A stretch of DNA of 64,000 bases from Apoderus coryli (lineage: Eukaryota; Arthropoda; Insecta; Coleoptera; Attelabidae): positions 15,500,001 through 15,564,000 of the forward strand of contig OU452204.1 in assembly GCA_911728435.2 (NCBI GenBank), in the 5' to 3' direction. The translations under genes were made by a program, and so were the position numbers. The notes beneath the pieces are model-generated. The model did no database searches and was not told the DNA's origin. It worked only from the letters and a program-made list of their open reading frames with translations. Below are positions 34,229 to 45,769 of this stretch, one piece after another (position 1 is the stretch's first letter; each line of letters opens with the position of its first letter).

Positions 34229-34316
34229 ATTTCCCAATTTTTACTAAATAAATGTCAAAGGATGACAGCCTTTGACAGCCAATTTACTTCCTAACCTCAA
34301 ATTTGCCCATCCGTTA

Positions 34317-35723
34317 CAAAAAGTCCGGCCATGACACAACTGACTCGTGGGAACCGGACTTATTGAAAACGTAGTTGTTTTACTTCATGCTTTTTATGTC
34401 ATCTTTATTTTACACTAACATCTCATGCATGGTTTTAATTAAAATAAAGATCTAACAACAATGATGCCAGGTATTTTATCTTAAAAATCTATAATTAAAT
34501 CAGTCAGTGAAAATAGGTGAGCTCGACATACATGTTCAAACGCTCCACAAGTCTGCAAAACAGCGCAATACGGTAATTTTTGTATGTATTGGAACTATCA
34601 GTATTGTACCATAACATAAACTAGGTAGTGCCTCTTTTCCTGGTTTGGTCTTAGCACGACTTATTTCCTCTCACGATTTCGATGTTCAATGTAAGCAGTT
34701 CTTACACCAATTAATGTCTGGTGGATTTTATTTTTATTCTTTTTTTTTTTTGGTTAGTTGTATTAAAAAATATGGAATTTGACGGTTTTCTCAGTGTAAA
34801 TTATAAAAAATGCATTTGAGGATAATAAATAGTACATAGGCGTACATTTAACTATTTTAAATATTATGGTTCGTGTTTTAAAAGTATCTCCTATTGGTAA
34901 ACGACTTTCTAAAAAAAGGTGAATTTATATAAATATCCACACATCGGGCCAAATTATCTGAAGGGCCAAATTTACTCTAAGTTTAACATCTATTTCCTCA
35001 TGGACCTTGTAACATACTGAAATGATTTTTTTAGAAAAGTAGCCTGACTCTTTGGCTTCGGGTTTGACCTATATTTCATTTTAAACAATTGTTTCTTTTG
35101 TCATATACCGGGTGTCCCACCGGGAAGGGATTCGATCGATTATGGAGAAACTACATTGTGTTTTCAAGAATCTCGCACTTCCGGTTATACCGGAAATGGT
35201 GTCAACTTCCTTATTTCAAATGCAACTCTATGTAAATTATATTTTTTTTGGATTCTCTTTGTAATTCTAAACATATTTCATGCATAATATGTTATACCTA
35301 TCGCCCGCCGTTTTCGATATATTTGAAATTTTATGTCAAAAATGACGTTTTCAGAATAGAGAATAATAACAATTTTTTATTATATGGAAGCTTTAGTAAT
35401 TTAATTTGTTAGAATATCCTAGAAGATATCGACCTACTTTAGCCGCCTATATATATTTTCTTAGTAAATATTAATACAGGGTATTTGAAAAAAAGGATAA
35501 AAATCAAATTGAAAAAAGTGTCATAAATCAAAATTTTTTAATGGCAACCCCCCATTTTATTTTTTTTTAATTTTTTTGCATCAAAAATAGTGATATGAAT
35601 TTGAGATTTATTTGATTTTAGTTGGCCATGATGGCTTTAGATAGCAAATAAATATGACACTTGACAAAAATAATCAACAACTATGACAAATTGTAGACAT
35701 TAGTTAGTAGTAGTTTATTATCT
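34317..35723. other. AT-rich; ACAGGG-type termini at 35105 and 35475
   Basis: ACCGGGTGTCCCACCGG near 35107 and ATACAGGGTATTTG near 35474 look like MITE termini. No gene is recognised. Confidence 0.4.
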
Positions 35724-36080
35724 ATGGTGCTTTTAGAAAATCCAGACTCTGCAAGTTCTCTCAGAGATGTCGTAGGATATGCCGTGAAGTACCCCAGTAC
35801 AGCTTCATCGTCGCAAATAGGTTTCCTTCGTTTTATTTTTGTCTTTACGGACCCGAAAGCCCAGAGCCCGCAGCAGAAGATAGTATTTCAGAGGAAGAAT
35901 TGTCAGATGAGGTGCAAGAAGCCTGAGTTTAACAAAACTTTGATAACTAAAACAAAAGATAAATACAGTTTTTTGTTTATAAAAAAATATTTTGTAAATT
36001 TTTTTATTATATTTGCTTTTGTAATTATTATAAAGTTTGTTTGAAAGTTGATGTGATAAAAAAATAAAAAGTTTTTAGTT
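35724..36080 (+). other. Unknown coding-like frame with acidic end
   Basis: An ATG at 35724 opens LLENPDSASSLRDVVGYAVK and PSTASSSQI. In the neighbouring frame the DNA continues YGPESPEPAAEDSISEEEL and SDEVQEA before a stop at about 35926. AATAAA follows near 36063. The acidic, Ser-rich end looks like a real protein tail, so one frameshift or a short intron may separate the halves. I do not recognise the protein; it may belong to a transposon or a processed gene copy. Confidence 0.35.
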
Positions 36081-37672
36081 TCGTTGATTTTTCGACGATA
36101 TATTGAGATTTTTTCTTAATTATTTATTTATTTTAATTTAATAATTATGAATGCAGATAAATTACAATAATGATTGTCGGTTGGAAGATTTACTTGGTAA
36201 TTTACTCTACTTCTCGCTAAAACTTTCAAAAAAACGCAGAAATATTTAAGGGTACTTCAAGAAATTTAACAAATTCAAAATGATTAGTGCTGTTAAATTA
36301 TCATCAACATATTATATTCTTCGTATGAAAAAAGTTTTAAATTTTTATCTCGTAGACGAAGCAACATATGAAAAAATATAAGAATTTAAAAAGTTGTAGT
36401 TTTGGTTGCTTTATCTCAAGATAATATCGAAAAAACGAAAGTCAGTGGCGTACCTTTTTTTTTGTCCATAATTACTTATAAACTTAATAATTTTGATCTA
36501 GTTAGTGCCATATAAGCTCTCTATTTCTAGCAACGCTGCCAAATTTCAAAGAAATCGGTAAGGGGATATTTGACTTAATTTAAAAAAAACCGTTATTTAC
36601 AAAAAAACTTATCACATTGTATCTTGGAAACAATGGATTTCCGGTCGTATGTTGATGGGAACTTTGTTTCATAAATTGACCCCAGAAATCACCCCATTAA
36701 ATATTGTCGCGTCTTTTTGAAACACCCTGTATAAATATTATAAGTATCTGATTGGTCATCAATATAAGAATATTTTCAATTATTAAACACACTCTCTATA
36801 AATGTAAAACAACAACCAAAAAAAAAACCTAATCGATAGGTACTTATTTCAATGTCCACCGTATAAAATCTTATTAGCCGTGAAAGAACGTCACGAGCCA
36901 TGCTAGGCGTGATGTTGTCGCTGAAGAATTGCAAAAATTTGAAAACAAAAAAGAAAATCAAAACCAAAAAGGAATAAATAAATAAATACCGAGTCGAAAT
37001 AAAAATGTTTAGAAAATTTGCCACGACCCATAACTGTACTCTTTTAGAGTCAATTATACTAATTAGAGATTGGTACGTACCTACCTTTAGATGCAATTAC
37101 AAGTAAAGTATAGTATTAGAGCTATGTAGCAATTTTAGCCAGTGACGGTCGGTGGTTTTATTTTTGACGCATTTACAATATCACTTATTAGAGAGTGACA
37201 CTTGCTGCTTCCCAGCTGCCTGCAACTATATTGAATCTATTACCGTCAACGTCTATTTTAATATACAATCCCATCCCAGCTCATCATCAAGATCCACATC
37301 ACGAACAGTGAGAAGGATGATGAGAAGGCGGAACATGTACTATGCTCTGGTCCAACTGTAGCTAGAATGAGTCTAAAAGAAAGCTTATCCAGCAAAATAA
37401 TCACCTGAGTGAAATATAGAATCATTTATTTCTGGATACAATAAAATTTTTATAGGGTTACATTAGCAAATAATTGAGGAACAACTGTTTTATAAAACAA
37501 TCGTGTTCTTCGTTTACAGTGCATTAAAATTAAATTTTTATAAGACTTGCCATAGAAAACTTTCCAGCTGTCAAATAAAAATTCTGTTTGTCAGTTGCTT
37601 GTGTTCAGTTAGATTTCCTTACAAACAAAAATCGAAGAACTCAAATTTAACACTTACACTCATTATTGCTAT
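36081..37672. other. Unassigned; one exon-like minus-strand stretch
   Basis: A terminus AACACCCTGTATA lies near 36722. On the minus strand around 36845-36925 a pyrimidine-rich acceptor-like site (TTGCAATTCTTCAG) precedes DNITPSMARDVLSRLIRFY, which could be a host exon, but no donor or neighbouring exon is visible. The rest is AT-rich. Confidence 0.3.
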
Positions 37673-37993
37673 ATGGCAGAATTAGCGAAACAACAAAGAA
37701 TTGAAATTTTGATGATGGTGGGCTACGGTGACAGAAAACGCCGTTATGAAGAAGGGTGCAGACTTTTTCATGAATTGTATCTTAACCGGCCACAAATTCA
37801 GAAAGGGTATGTATCTAAATTATCTCAGAAATTTTACGAAACTGGTAGTGTAAGAAACAAGGGAAATCAGTCACGAACACGATATTTCTTAAATATATGG
37901 AAATTATTAAAAAACATAACATTTCTTAATGTTGCGTCCACAGCATTGTATAGGTATAGTTATAATCCTTATCATATTCTCTATTTCATTTAA
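37673..37993 (+). pseudogene. N-terminal HTH (DUF4817-like) of a Tc1/mariner-like transposase
   Basis: An ATG at 37673 begins AELAKQQRIEILMMVGYGDR, then CRLFHELYLNRPQIQK, VSKLSQKFYETGSVRNKG. This is the helix-turn-helix typical of insect transposases annotated as DUF4817 (R.EI..M.GYGD...E....FNE.....P.I....VSK....F.ETGSV). The following linker is not recognisable and the frame runs out at 37993. The catalytic piece at 38520-38752 may belong to the same element with the middle deleted. Confidence 0.75.
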
Positions 37994-38519
37994 TTCATTC
38001 TTAATTCGTATTTAATCTACTAATCTAAATAAAATATAATGAAAATCTACAAGAATTGTCATTTTCCTTTTTCATTCTTATTTGCATCCATCAGACAAAT
38101 CTTCGCGGCTGTATGACCTTTTAGTTTAGTACCGCCGCCGCTACACTCCCTACGTGGAAGTGTAAATTCATTCAGTTTTCCTCTATTGAGATTGAATCAT
38201 CGCTATCGCTGTCGAAGTTCATCCGCTATAATATATTACCATAATCAATCAAAAACCGCCAGCATTATATTGGTATATTCGTGTATGTGTGTGTGAAGGA
38301 CATACCAAGAAGACCTATCGAAGCTGGACAGCTGAAGATTCTGGACGGCCGACTACGCAAAAGGTAGGAGCGAAAAGGTCGCGTTTATTATTAACCTTAT
38401 TGAAATCTACCCTGGTCCACTTTCTTCCCGAGCTCCCGAGTATTGTATCATTGCATTAATAACCCTGTTTCTCGCCCTTCGCGAAAACCAGGGCTACCCC
38501 TCATACTCCACATAACTTT

Positions 38520-38752
38520 CGATATTGGTCTTCCGAAAATCCACGCTGGATCATGGAGAGACGAACTCAGCGACCACAAAAAATTAATGTATGGTTGGGT
38601 ATGTTAGATCGTATTGTTTGTTATTGCTACAAAATATTTAAATTTGCTAAGAGAAGAAATTGAACTCGCTGTGTCATTTTGCTAGAGATGTGCGGCCATA
38701 TTTGGATGATGTTTTCGCAGATTTTTTCTTTGTGGTCACTTGAGGAATAGCA
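38520..38752 (+). pseudogene. Catalytic fragment of a DUF4817-type transposase
   Basis: The frame reads RYWSSENPRWIMERRTQRPQ and KINVWLGMLDRIV, the block that follows the first catalytic Asp in this family. After frameshifts come KYLNLLREEIELAV and ARDVRPYLDDVFADF, matching the helix just after the second Asp. The Asp residues themselves are lost. It ends near 38752. The same family is seen at 45165-45723. Confidence 0.7.
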
Positions 38753-39107
38753 TCTAGAAAAACAGACGAATAAATTTGGAAGAACTGAGAGTTAGAGTTA
38801 TTCGAGAATCTAGTAGAATATTGCTTGTCATGCTAATAAAAGTAAATAACGCAATGCGCAAATAACAATGGCCAACATTTCCAATGTTTGGTTGACTAGC
38901 AGTTTTTAATATTAGGGAGTTTGATTTGATTTTCTTCTTTCCAATTGTTTTTTGAATTAAATTTTTATTTGTCCGTCTATTCACATTTTTACAAGTATTA
39001 CTTTACCTTACTACATAGCTAAGGAAGAGTTTTAATTGGTTTAGAGTTCCACACTAACCAGGTAAGCGGTAAGCAACCCCCTAGGTGTCATGATGATTTC
39101 TCTCGGA
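38753..39107. other. Nothing recognised
   Basis: A 76-codon minus-strand frame (38754-38984) has no recognisable features. Confidence 0.35.
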
Positions 39108-39360
39108 GCTTGAATATTACTTTGTTTAAAAAAACAGTAAAAAATTACTTTCTAAAGCACATCTTTTCCTCTGTCGATGAATATGTGCGTTCAATGGCCT
39201 CTGGGAATCGTGTCAATTTTAGACATTATTTTTCAGATAGTCTTTGTATAGTTTTTTGTGTAAAATGTAGTTTGTCCGTATGTATTTGTAGTAATATTTT
39301 TTTTGCTATTTGACTTATTACAATTGTAATTTTGGACACGTACTCAATAAAACTATCTAT
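39108..39360 (+). pseudogene. Last codons and tail of a non-LTR element
   Basis: NITLFKKTVKNYFLKHIF and SSVDEYVRSM match the C-terminal end of non-LTR RTs (TFK..LK.YLL....SV.EF). A 3' untranslated stretch then ends CAATAAAACTATCTATCTAT, a polyadenylation signal plus a short tandem tail. Everything upstream is missing. Confidence 0.6.
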
Positions 39361-39654
39361 CTATAGCCTTCTTCAGTTTGGAGCATGCCTATGAGACACC
39401 CAGTGCTCGTGGCGATATTATAATGATATACTCCTCGTGAGTAAATAGACGCTGAATGAACTGTTCAAATTGACTTTAGACTGAAAACGCACAATTGTTT
39501 AACCTTCTTAAACAGATTTAAAGTCGCATTATATAAAGATCAAGCGATTAAAGAGAATAATCTAACACAACATTGTATTTAGCTATAAATCTATAAAATC
39601 AGAAGCACTATTCGCTTTCAACGTAATAGTGCAGCGATGCCTAGGTGTTAATCA

Positions 39655-40722
39655 GGACTTATATGCCTGCTTCATCGACTATAACAAGGCGTTTGACAGG
39701 GTTTGACCAGTTGATGGAAATATTACAATGTAAAAATCTAGACCACCAAGACCTGCAAATCATCTCAAATCTCTATTACAACTAAAATGCCACCGTCAAA
39801 GTAGATCAACAAAATGCTGGCACCATCTCAATAAAGAGAGGTGTACGTCAAGATTGTGTTCTGTCACTTATTTTGTTTAATACCTATTCTGAAGAGATTC
39901 TAAAAAGGGCAATGGAAAATGACAGTGCAGGAATAAAGGTAAATGGAGGGCCTATAGTTGTTCTAAGATACGCTGATGATACCGTAATTTTAACGGAAAA
40001 CCTGGAAGATCTACAAAGAATCATGAACAAACTTGTTCGATATAGCGAAGAATACGGCCTTACACTCAACGTAAACAAAACAAAGTTCATGAAAATAACA
40101 AAGAAGGCCCAGACTAACAACGAACAGATAATCGTCAAAGGTAGAGAAGTTCCATCTTGGAACAACAGTTACTTGTAATAACGACTACACGAAAGAAATA
40201 AAAGCACGCATAGAAATAGCAAGATCCAATTTCAATAGCATGAAAAGAGTTTTGTGCAATAGAGGTCTAAGCTTAAAACTGAGACTGAGACTAGTTAGAT
40301 GTTATGTTTTTGCCACTCTGCTTTACGGCGTCGAGGAATGGACTTTGAACGCAGAAATAACCAAAAGACTAGAAGCTTTTGAAATGTGGGTGTACAGAAG
40401 AGTACTGTCATGGGTCGATCGGATAACTAACTTAGAAATACTTGAACGACTAAACATAGAAAGAGAGTTATTAATAACAATTAAAAGCAGAAAACTTCAG
40501 TATCTGGGCCATGTGACTCGTGGACCAAGATATGCCTTACTTCAATTGATAATGCAGGGAAGGATCCAAGGTACAAGAAGCGTGGGTAGAAGAAGGATAT
40601 CCTGGTTGAGAAACGTGAGAGAGTGGTTTGGATGTTCCTCGATAGAGCTTTTTAGAGCAGCTGCATCCAAAATAAGAATTGCCATAATGATCGCCAATCT
40701 TCGTCGCGGAGATGGCACCTAA
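39655..40722 (+). pseudogene. RTE-type non-LTR RT, decayed
   Basis: Early frames give ACFIDYNKAFDRV and KRGVRQDCVLS, the A and B blocks of the palm. The 39873 frame has LRYADDTVILTENLEDLQ with both catalytic Asp, then LVRYSEEYGLTLNVNKTKF. After a stop and frameshift a 160-codon frame (40240-40722) covers the thumb: LVRCYVFATLLYGVEEWTL, FEMWVYRRVLSWVDRITNLE, RKLQYLGHVTRG and GRRRISWLRNVREWFG. These are RTE-clade features (LLYG.E.WTL; YLGH..R). It ends with IAIMIANLRRGDGT and TAA. The endonuclease domain is missing. Confidence 0.9.
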
Positions 40723-41875
40723 AGAGGGAGAGAGATAAATCTTTTAAATAATAAATCACGATCGACTTGGTGAGGATGGTAAACCGTTCTTGAATAATAT
40801 GGTTAATTTTTTTTTCTTCTTACTCAGAATAAACCGAAGTCCTGAAGGTAATAATGCTGGCTAATAGTTAGTACTTCTGGAACCCGGTGAAATTACAGAA
40901 TCTCACATCGCACGAACATCAACATATTTATCTTTAAGTATTGGTATTTAGTATTTAGTTTCTAGCTGAAAAACTGGCTACGACACTGTGTTCCAAATAT
41001 AGTCCATTTATCCAATTCTATCATCACGATCTGTTAGTTGTTCCTTCAATTTCTTTTAAATAATACGGATATATCTATACAACAACAATGTTTACTAAAT
41101 TAGAACCACCTAGGTACCCAAAAGTGGTATATTCACTTAAATAAAAGCACAATGACGATATTTGTAATTCGATAACTGCAAGCACAGCATGAATAGATAT
41201 CAATTACGGTCGTTAAGATCTTAGATAGCTTCAATTTTGCGAAAGTTCCCGCAAAACGCTTTTAGTTAATGATCGTGATACTTAATAACAGAACTGAAAC
41301 GTTTAATCTGCATTTCTATCCAACTTGTACGGTATATGAACGAATGGCAGGATATCGTTAGACAATGTTCGTTTGAAATTTATGGTGGGTTAAGCGTTTC
41401 CTTCATTATTTTGTTTTAAAACTTATGTATATCGATATCATCTTCTTGTTTCTTTTTTTCCATTATTTCGCCGTTAACTGCATTATATTATTGCCAGTAT
41501 TTTAACGAAAACTATTGATAAAATACAGGGTGAGACATTTAAAAAATATACTCAAGGCGTGTATCACCAATCAAGACAAATAAGTGAGAGAATCATTTGT
41601 ATAGAAAGATATATTCGTTTCAATTGAACATTGGGGAGCTGCTAGTCCGATATCCAGGGATTCCTGGATACTTGCGACATTGGGCAAAGGTCAAAGTTCC
41701 CTAGTAGAATCGGACAGTTATCTTCTTGGTGGCTGTGTGTTTCGAGTCAGAGTAGTGAGGGGAGAGTTACCCGTTTGAGGTGTCGGTGCGGATTGCCCTG
41801 CGCTAGTACCCGAGACTAAATTATGCATTGTCTCTCTCCATCGGTAAAATGATGCCGGGCAAGATCACCAAATCA
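40723..41875. other. AT-rich; one palindrome
   Basis: ACAGGGTGAGACA near 41525 is another MITE-type terminus. TATCCAGG-GATT-CCTGGATA near 41650 is an 8-bp-arm palindrome. No gene is recognised. Confidence 0.4.
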
Positions 41876-42436
41876 CCATAAATCAACGCGGTTTTATGCC
41901 GAATAGTCTACTCTCACTAATCTTTCTTGTTTCACAGAGAGGGCCACGCGTATTGTCGATGGGGGGGGGGGGGGGGGGACAGCTGGTTGTTATTTATACC
42001 GACTTTGCCAAGGCTTTCGACAGGTTGGATCATGGGGTGCTAATTCGGAAGTTGGACAGCTATGGGTTTGTCAATAACCTGAAATCGTTGTTTATTTCAT
42101 ATCTTCGGAACAGACTACAGTATGTAGTTTATAATGGCTACAATTCCAAAAAATATAAAGCATCCTCTGGTGTGCCTCGGGGTTCAAACTTGGGTCCCCT
42201 GCTTTTCTTGATCTTCATTAATGATCTTAACGAGTGTCTGTAAGTTAATAGGTTGTTTTTCGCTGACGATGTCAAGCTGTTCGCCACTATCGTGTCGTAC
42301 GAGGACTGCATAGGTCATCAGAGGGAGCTTGAGGCGATGGAGAGTTGGTGTAACAATAACAAGATATATCTAAATACTAAGAAGTGTAAATGCATGTCTT
42401 ATTCGAGAAGGAAAACTGCATTTAATTTTCAGTAGT
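41876..42436 (+). pseudogene. Jockey-like RT fragment with an 18-G run
   Basis: The frame includes NQRGFMPNSLLSLIF (QHGF..GRS block), VIYTDFAKAFDRLDHGVL, YLRNRLQYVVYNGYNSKKYK, SSGVPRGSNLGPLLFLIFIN and, after a TAA at 42241, LFFADDVKLFATIV with both catalytic Asp and YLNTKKCKCMSYSRRK. It is closely related to the 26446-28126 copy. A run of 18 G at 41961-41978, read as Gly codons, replaces part of the segment between the GRS block and palm A. Both ends are truncated. Confidence 0.88.
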
Positions 42437-42464
42437 AAGTAGTGTCATGCTGAGTAGCTGTCAA

Positions 42465-42905
42465 CCTTATCAAAAGCATTCGTCACGATTGATAAATCAT
42501 TTCTGACACAGAAGCTTGATAGTTTAGGTTTGAGTGTACTCCGAAATAAATGGATTGGAAGATCAGAATCCTATTATAGGCACTACAAAATGTATATAAT
42601 GTGTAGGACTCCTCATATTGTTGTGTATGTGATCATATAAGCTCTGGGAGAAGGTTTTTATATTCTCATGACACAATAATAATAGTGGTTGAGGATGAAG
42701 ACCCGGATGTGCTTTTACGGAAGATCGATGTTGTTAGGGGTAGTTTCAGTTGTGGTGAAATACAAAAAGGCTGATTGTAAACTCAAATAAGACTATTGCA
42801 ATTCAATTTAATAAATTTAGGGCAGGCCTGTCATCAAGTGTTGACTTTGGGAGTTTCGATGTTAAAAACCAGCAGTCTGCTGTCTCCAAATATTGTTCTA
42901 ACCCA
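42465..42905 (+). pseudogene. Second, more decayed non-LTR RT fragment
   Basis: LSKAFVTIDKSFLTQKLDSL (palm A, D changed), KWIGRSESYYRHYK, then HDTIIIVVEDEDPDVLLRKI, where YADD has become YSHD, and LIVNSNKTIAIQFNKF. Frameshifts separate the blocks. It follows directly on the previous RT fragment in the same orientation but repeats palm A, so it is a separate insertion. Confidence 0.65.
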
Positions 42906-42934
42906 CTTTTAACCGGCAGACTATGGCGAGATCA

Positions 42935-43530
42935 TTAGCATTAGCCTATACTTCATTCCTCTTGGCTCAAGATCATGACGGAAAAGAATTTAACACTGAT
43001 AACAGGCCTGTATGCTCTATATCAGTGCCATTTTGTGGACAGGTAAATAATCCAAGCCTAGGATTAATCCAGTCATTGCCAAATGATACGGAGCCGACCT
43101 TAAGCTGTGAATTAATATTCTCTTGAGGCGTTCCGCGTTATATTGAGTTAAAGCCGATACTCCTAGATGCGCTGTTAAATGCATTTAGTATATATTGAAG
43201 ATCCTCTTCTGGGTCATGTGGGACAACATTTTCATCTGCGTATTGAAGCTCAATGACGGATCTGGATACGATCTTTGTCTCAGCATCAAATCTATATCTC
43301 TATTCCTCCCGGCAGTTTATCTTTAATTAACAAGTTGAATGACCGTTCGATCGAAAACAATGTCGGTCCAATGACACAACCCTGTTTGAGTCTATACCAA
43401 CTGAACAAAGGGCTGATATTTATGTATAAGCATTTCCCTCAATAGTTCATTCGGCTTTCAAAAATTCTCTAATTAACTCCAGAGTTATAATCTAAAGGAC
43501 CGTAGAGCTTTTTCAGATTTTCGAAACGCT
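42935..43530 (-). pseudogene. Minus-strand non-LTR RT remnant
   Basis: Minus strand: QGCVIGPTLFSIERSFNLLI, then LPGGIEI, RSVIELQYADENVVPHDPE and DLQYILNAFNSASRSIGFN. This is the palm of an L1/RTE-type RT (QGCVLSPTLF...YADDN). The second catalytic Asp is Glu. Frameshifts and stops are frequent and both ends are missing. It lies tail-to-tail with the preceding plus-strand RT fragments. Confidence 0.75.
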
Positions 43531-44218
43531 AGACTGACCATATAAGGGCAGCCGACGGCTTGCAAAATCGTGAAATGGTCGAACTTAATAATACTCCAAT
43601 GATATAATAAAGAAGATAATTGGAACGTTTTTTATGGGCTAAGTGGCATTGGAAATATTGTTATGAACGTCAATACACCTGTGGGATTCAATTCACATTT
43701 TATGTGATGTAAATATTTTGATGTCAAAAACGTTGACTTTTCTTAATACCGAGTAAACCCACAATGCTCTGACAACACCGCATTCAACAAGTGGCCATAC
43801 GATGAACCATAGAGCACCATTCAACTCCCACACCTCTTAACAGTGTTGCACTAAAAAAAGGAAATATAGAATACACTTTAGTTTTGGTCATCGTGTTTCA
43901 AGTTAGTGTGAATCGGTCTCGCATGTTGCAAGGAAGAGTGTACGAAAGAAAACCAGATACATAATAGCAATCGCGGTTAAGTTATTTTGTATTATTCGTA
44001 TTCATATCGCAAGTTTCTAACAATTTTGTTGACTTAAATTCAAATTTAAAAGCTTTTGAAGTTTCTGAGAATCCTAGTTAGTGTCGTCTGTCTGTAGCTG
44101 ATTTTTATAAGTAAGTTGTAGAGTAATTGGTTAGTGATATATTTATTTTTGTTGTCTAGGTATACAAAGTTCAAAGTGTTGTGATTTGAAAACTGTATTA
44201 CCAAATCTGAATATATAT
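43531..44218. other. Nothing recognised
   Basis: No supported feature. Confidence 0.35.
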
Positions 44219-45115
44219 ACACTCTGTCCAAGATAAGAATGGGATAGGTTTGGAAGCTTGGAAACGGTAGAAATTAAAATGTCGGTTAAATGAGAAAAAA
44301 GTTTATACACCTTTTTAATGGTTTTTTCAAAAGTAAAGCAACTTTAGTCGTTTTCGAGAATTTTTGAAAAAACCATTTTTTGCGATTTTAGTTGTTATTT
44401 ATTTCTGATATTATTTTTACAGATATAAAAAAATGAAAAGCACTTTCTTATTGTTACTTTTTGAGGAGAAAAAGATAGCGTTTACAAATTTCCACTACGA
44501 CGTTTCGTTTTTTAACAACCATCAGCTACTTGGTTTTTTATTTTTAAAATTAAAGCCATTTTCAATTTAAAAATAGGTAACGTAATTGTTTAAACAAGTT
44601 TTTTAGCTGTTATTTAAAATTATTCTAGAAAAATCGCCCAAGATTGGCACTTATTTTGCGTATAACATTCATCTGAGAAAGGCGTTTTTTAATAACTTCA
44701 AAGAGCACAAAAATTTTAACTAAATTTAAAAAACCGCATACAGAATAAAATGTTGTACTGATACAAAAATAAATTGACAAATAATAATAAATAATTGTGC
44801 GTAATGGCGAAAGAATCTTTTTGCAAAACCTACTAATCTGAATTCACTCAGTTAAGTGTCAAACTATGGCAATTTTTCTTGAATAATTTTAAATAACACC
44901 TTAAAACACGGAGAACTTCTTTAAACCATTCGTGTGATATACCACCTATTTTAGAATTGAAAATGGCTTTAAATTTAACAAGCCGTATTTAAAAAAAAAG
45001 AAATTGATGATGGTTTTTCAAAAACGAAACGTCGTAGTGAAAATTTGTTAATATTATTCTCCTCAAAAAGTAACAATGAGAAAATGCTTTTTTTTATATA
45101 TGTAAAAACAATGTC
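44219..45115. mobile_element. Foldback MITE, copy 2, right end truncated
   Basis: The left end CTCTGTCCAAGATAAGAATG and the arm that follows match the left arm of the 20112-21011 element throughout, including ACTACGACGTTTCG. The centre differs somewhat in length. The right arm begins near 45003 and breaks off at about 45115, before the outer terminus. It adjoins a transposase pseudogene. No coding capacity. Confidence 0.82.
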
Positions 45116-45164
45116 CCGGTGCTGTTTCGGCTTTCTATACGAGTATCGATAATTCAAATTTATA

Positions 45165-45723
45165 ATCAAAACGGTAGGTGTGCCAGCAATACAGCACAGT
45201 TGTTTAACGAACGAACAAATAAGCATCTTAACCGAAAATACGTAATTTAACTTTTAGTCAAATTTAAAGAGACCGGATCATTGGCGAAAAAAAAAACTGC
45301 GCAAATGAATTAATGAGATACGAAACTATGGAACTTTTTGTTTTGGTCCACGTCGATATGGATCCAGAAAATGTCTTACAGTTTCTTTAAAAAGTCCACT
45401 AGTTCCACCAATATAAAATTAATCTTCTGCATAAATTAAATAAAGAGGAGTTTGATCAAATTAATAAATATCCCGAATTTGTTGCTGAACATTTGTTTTT
45501 CAGACGAGTGTTCCTTTTTCTGAAAGGAACTGTTAATCTTCATAACAGTCGGCATATTGGTCTGGCGAAAACCCCCTTAATTTATGAAGTCCACCCTCAA
45601 CATCCTCAGAAGCTAACCGTGTGGGCTGAAAATTATGACGAATGTATTGTTGGTCCTTTTATTTTGCCAGGAAAACTTAGAGGAGAAATCTACTTGCAAT
45701 TGGACTCTGCCATATTCATTTGA
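45165..45723 (+). pseudogene. DUF4817-type Tc1/mariner-like transposase, decayed
   Basis: The N-terminal helix-turn-helix is visible as TAQLFNERTNKHLNRKYV and, after a frameshift, LVKFKETGSLAKKK. The linker is degraded. The catalytic part starts with FSDECSFFLKGTVNLHN (first Asp present; the plus-strand frame passes through a frameshift just before it), then EVHPQHPQKLTVWAENYDEC and IVGPFILPGKLRGEIYLQL. It breaks off before the second Asp block. It is the same family as the pieces at 37673 and 38520. Confidence 0.82.
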
Positions 45724-45769
45724 TAATATACATTGAAGCGCCATATGCCTTACAATTTTTCGTGTAGAG

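Larger units (their letters stand above)
32683..34316 (-). mobile_element. Tc1/mariner-like element with 40-bp TIRs, gene on the minus strand
   Basis: TAACGGGTGGGCAAATTTGA at 32683, continuing to 32722, is repeated inverted at 34277-34316 with one mismatch in 40 bp. The ends abut TA. Removing the nested MITE (33455-33936) leaves about 1.15 kb, a normal size for this superfamily. The CGGGTGG terminus resembles the right edge of the pseudogene at 12334-13175, which encodes a similar protein, so the two are probably related families. Confidence 0.92.

Noticed and set aside
36776..37096. 106-codon minus-strand frame rich in Phe and Ile, as a membrane protein
   Set aside because: The hydrophobic run is encoded by T-rich pyrimidine tracts, better explained as intron-like sequence before a possible exon.
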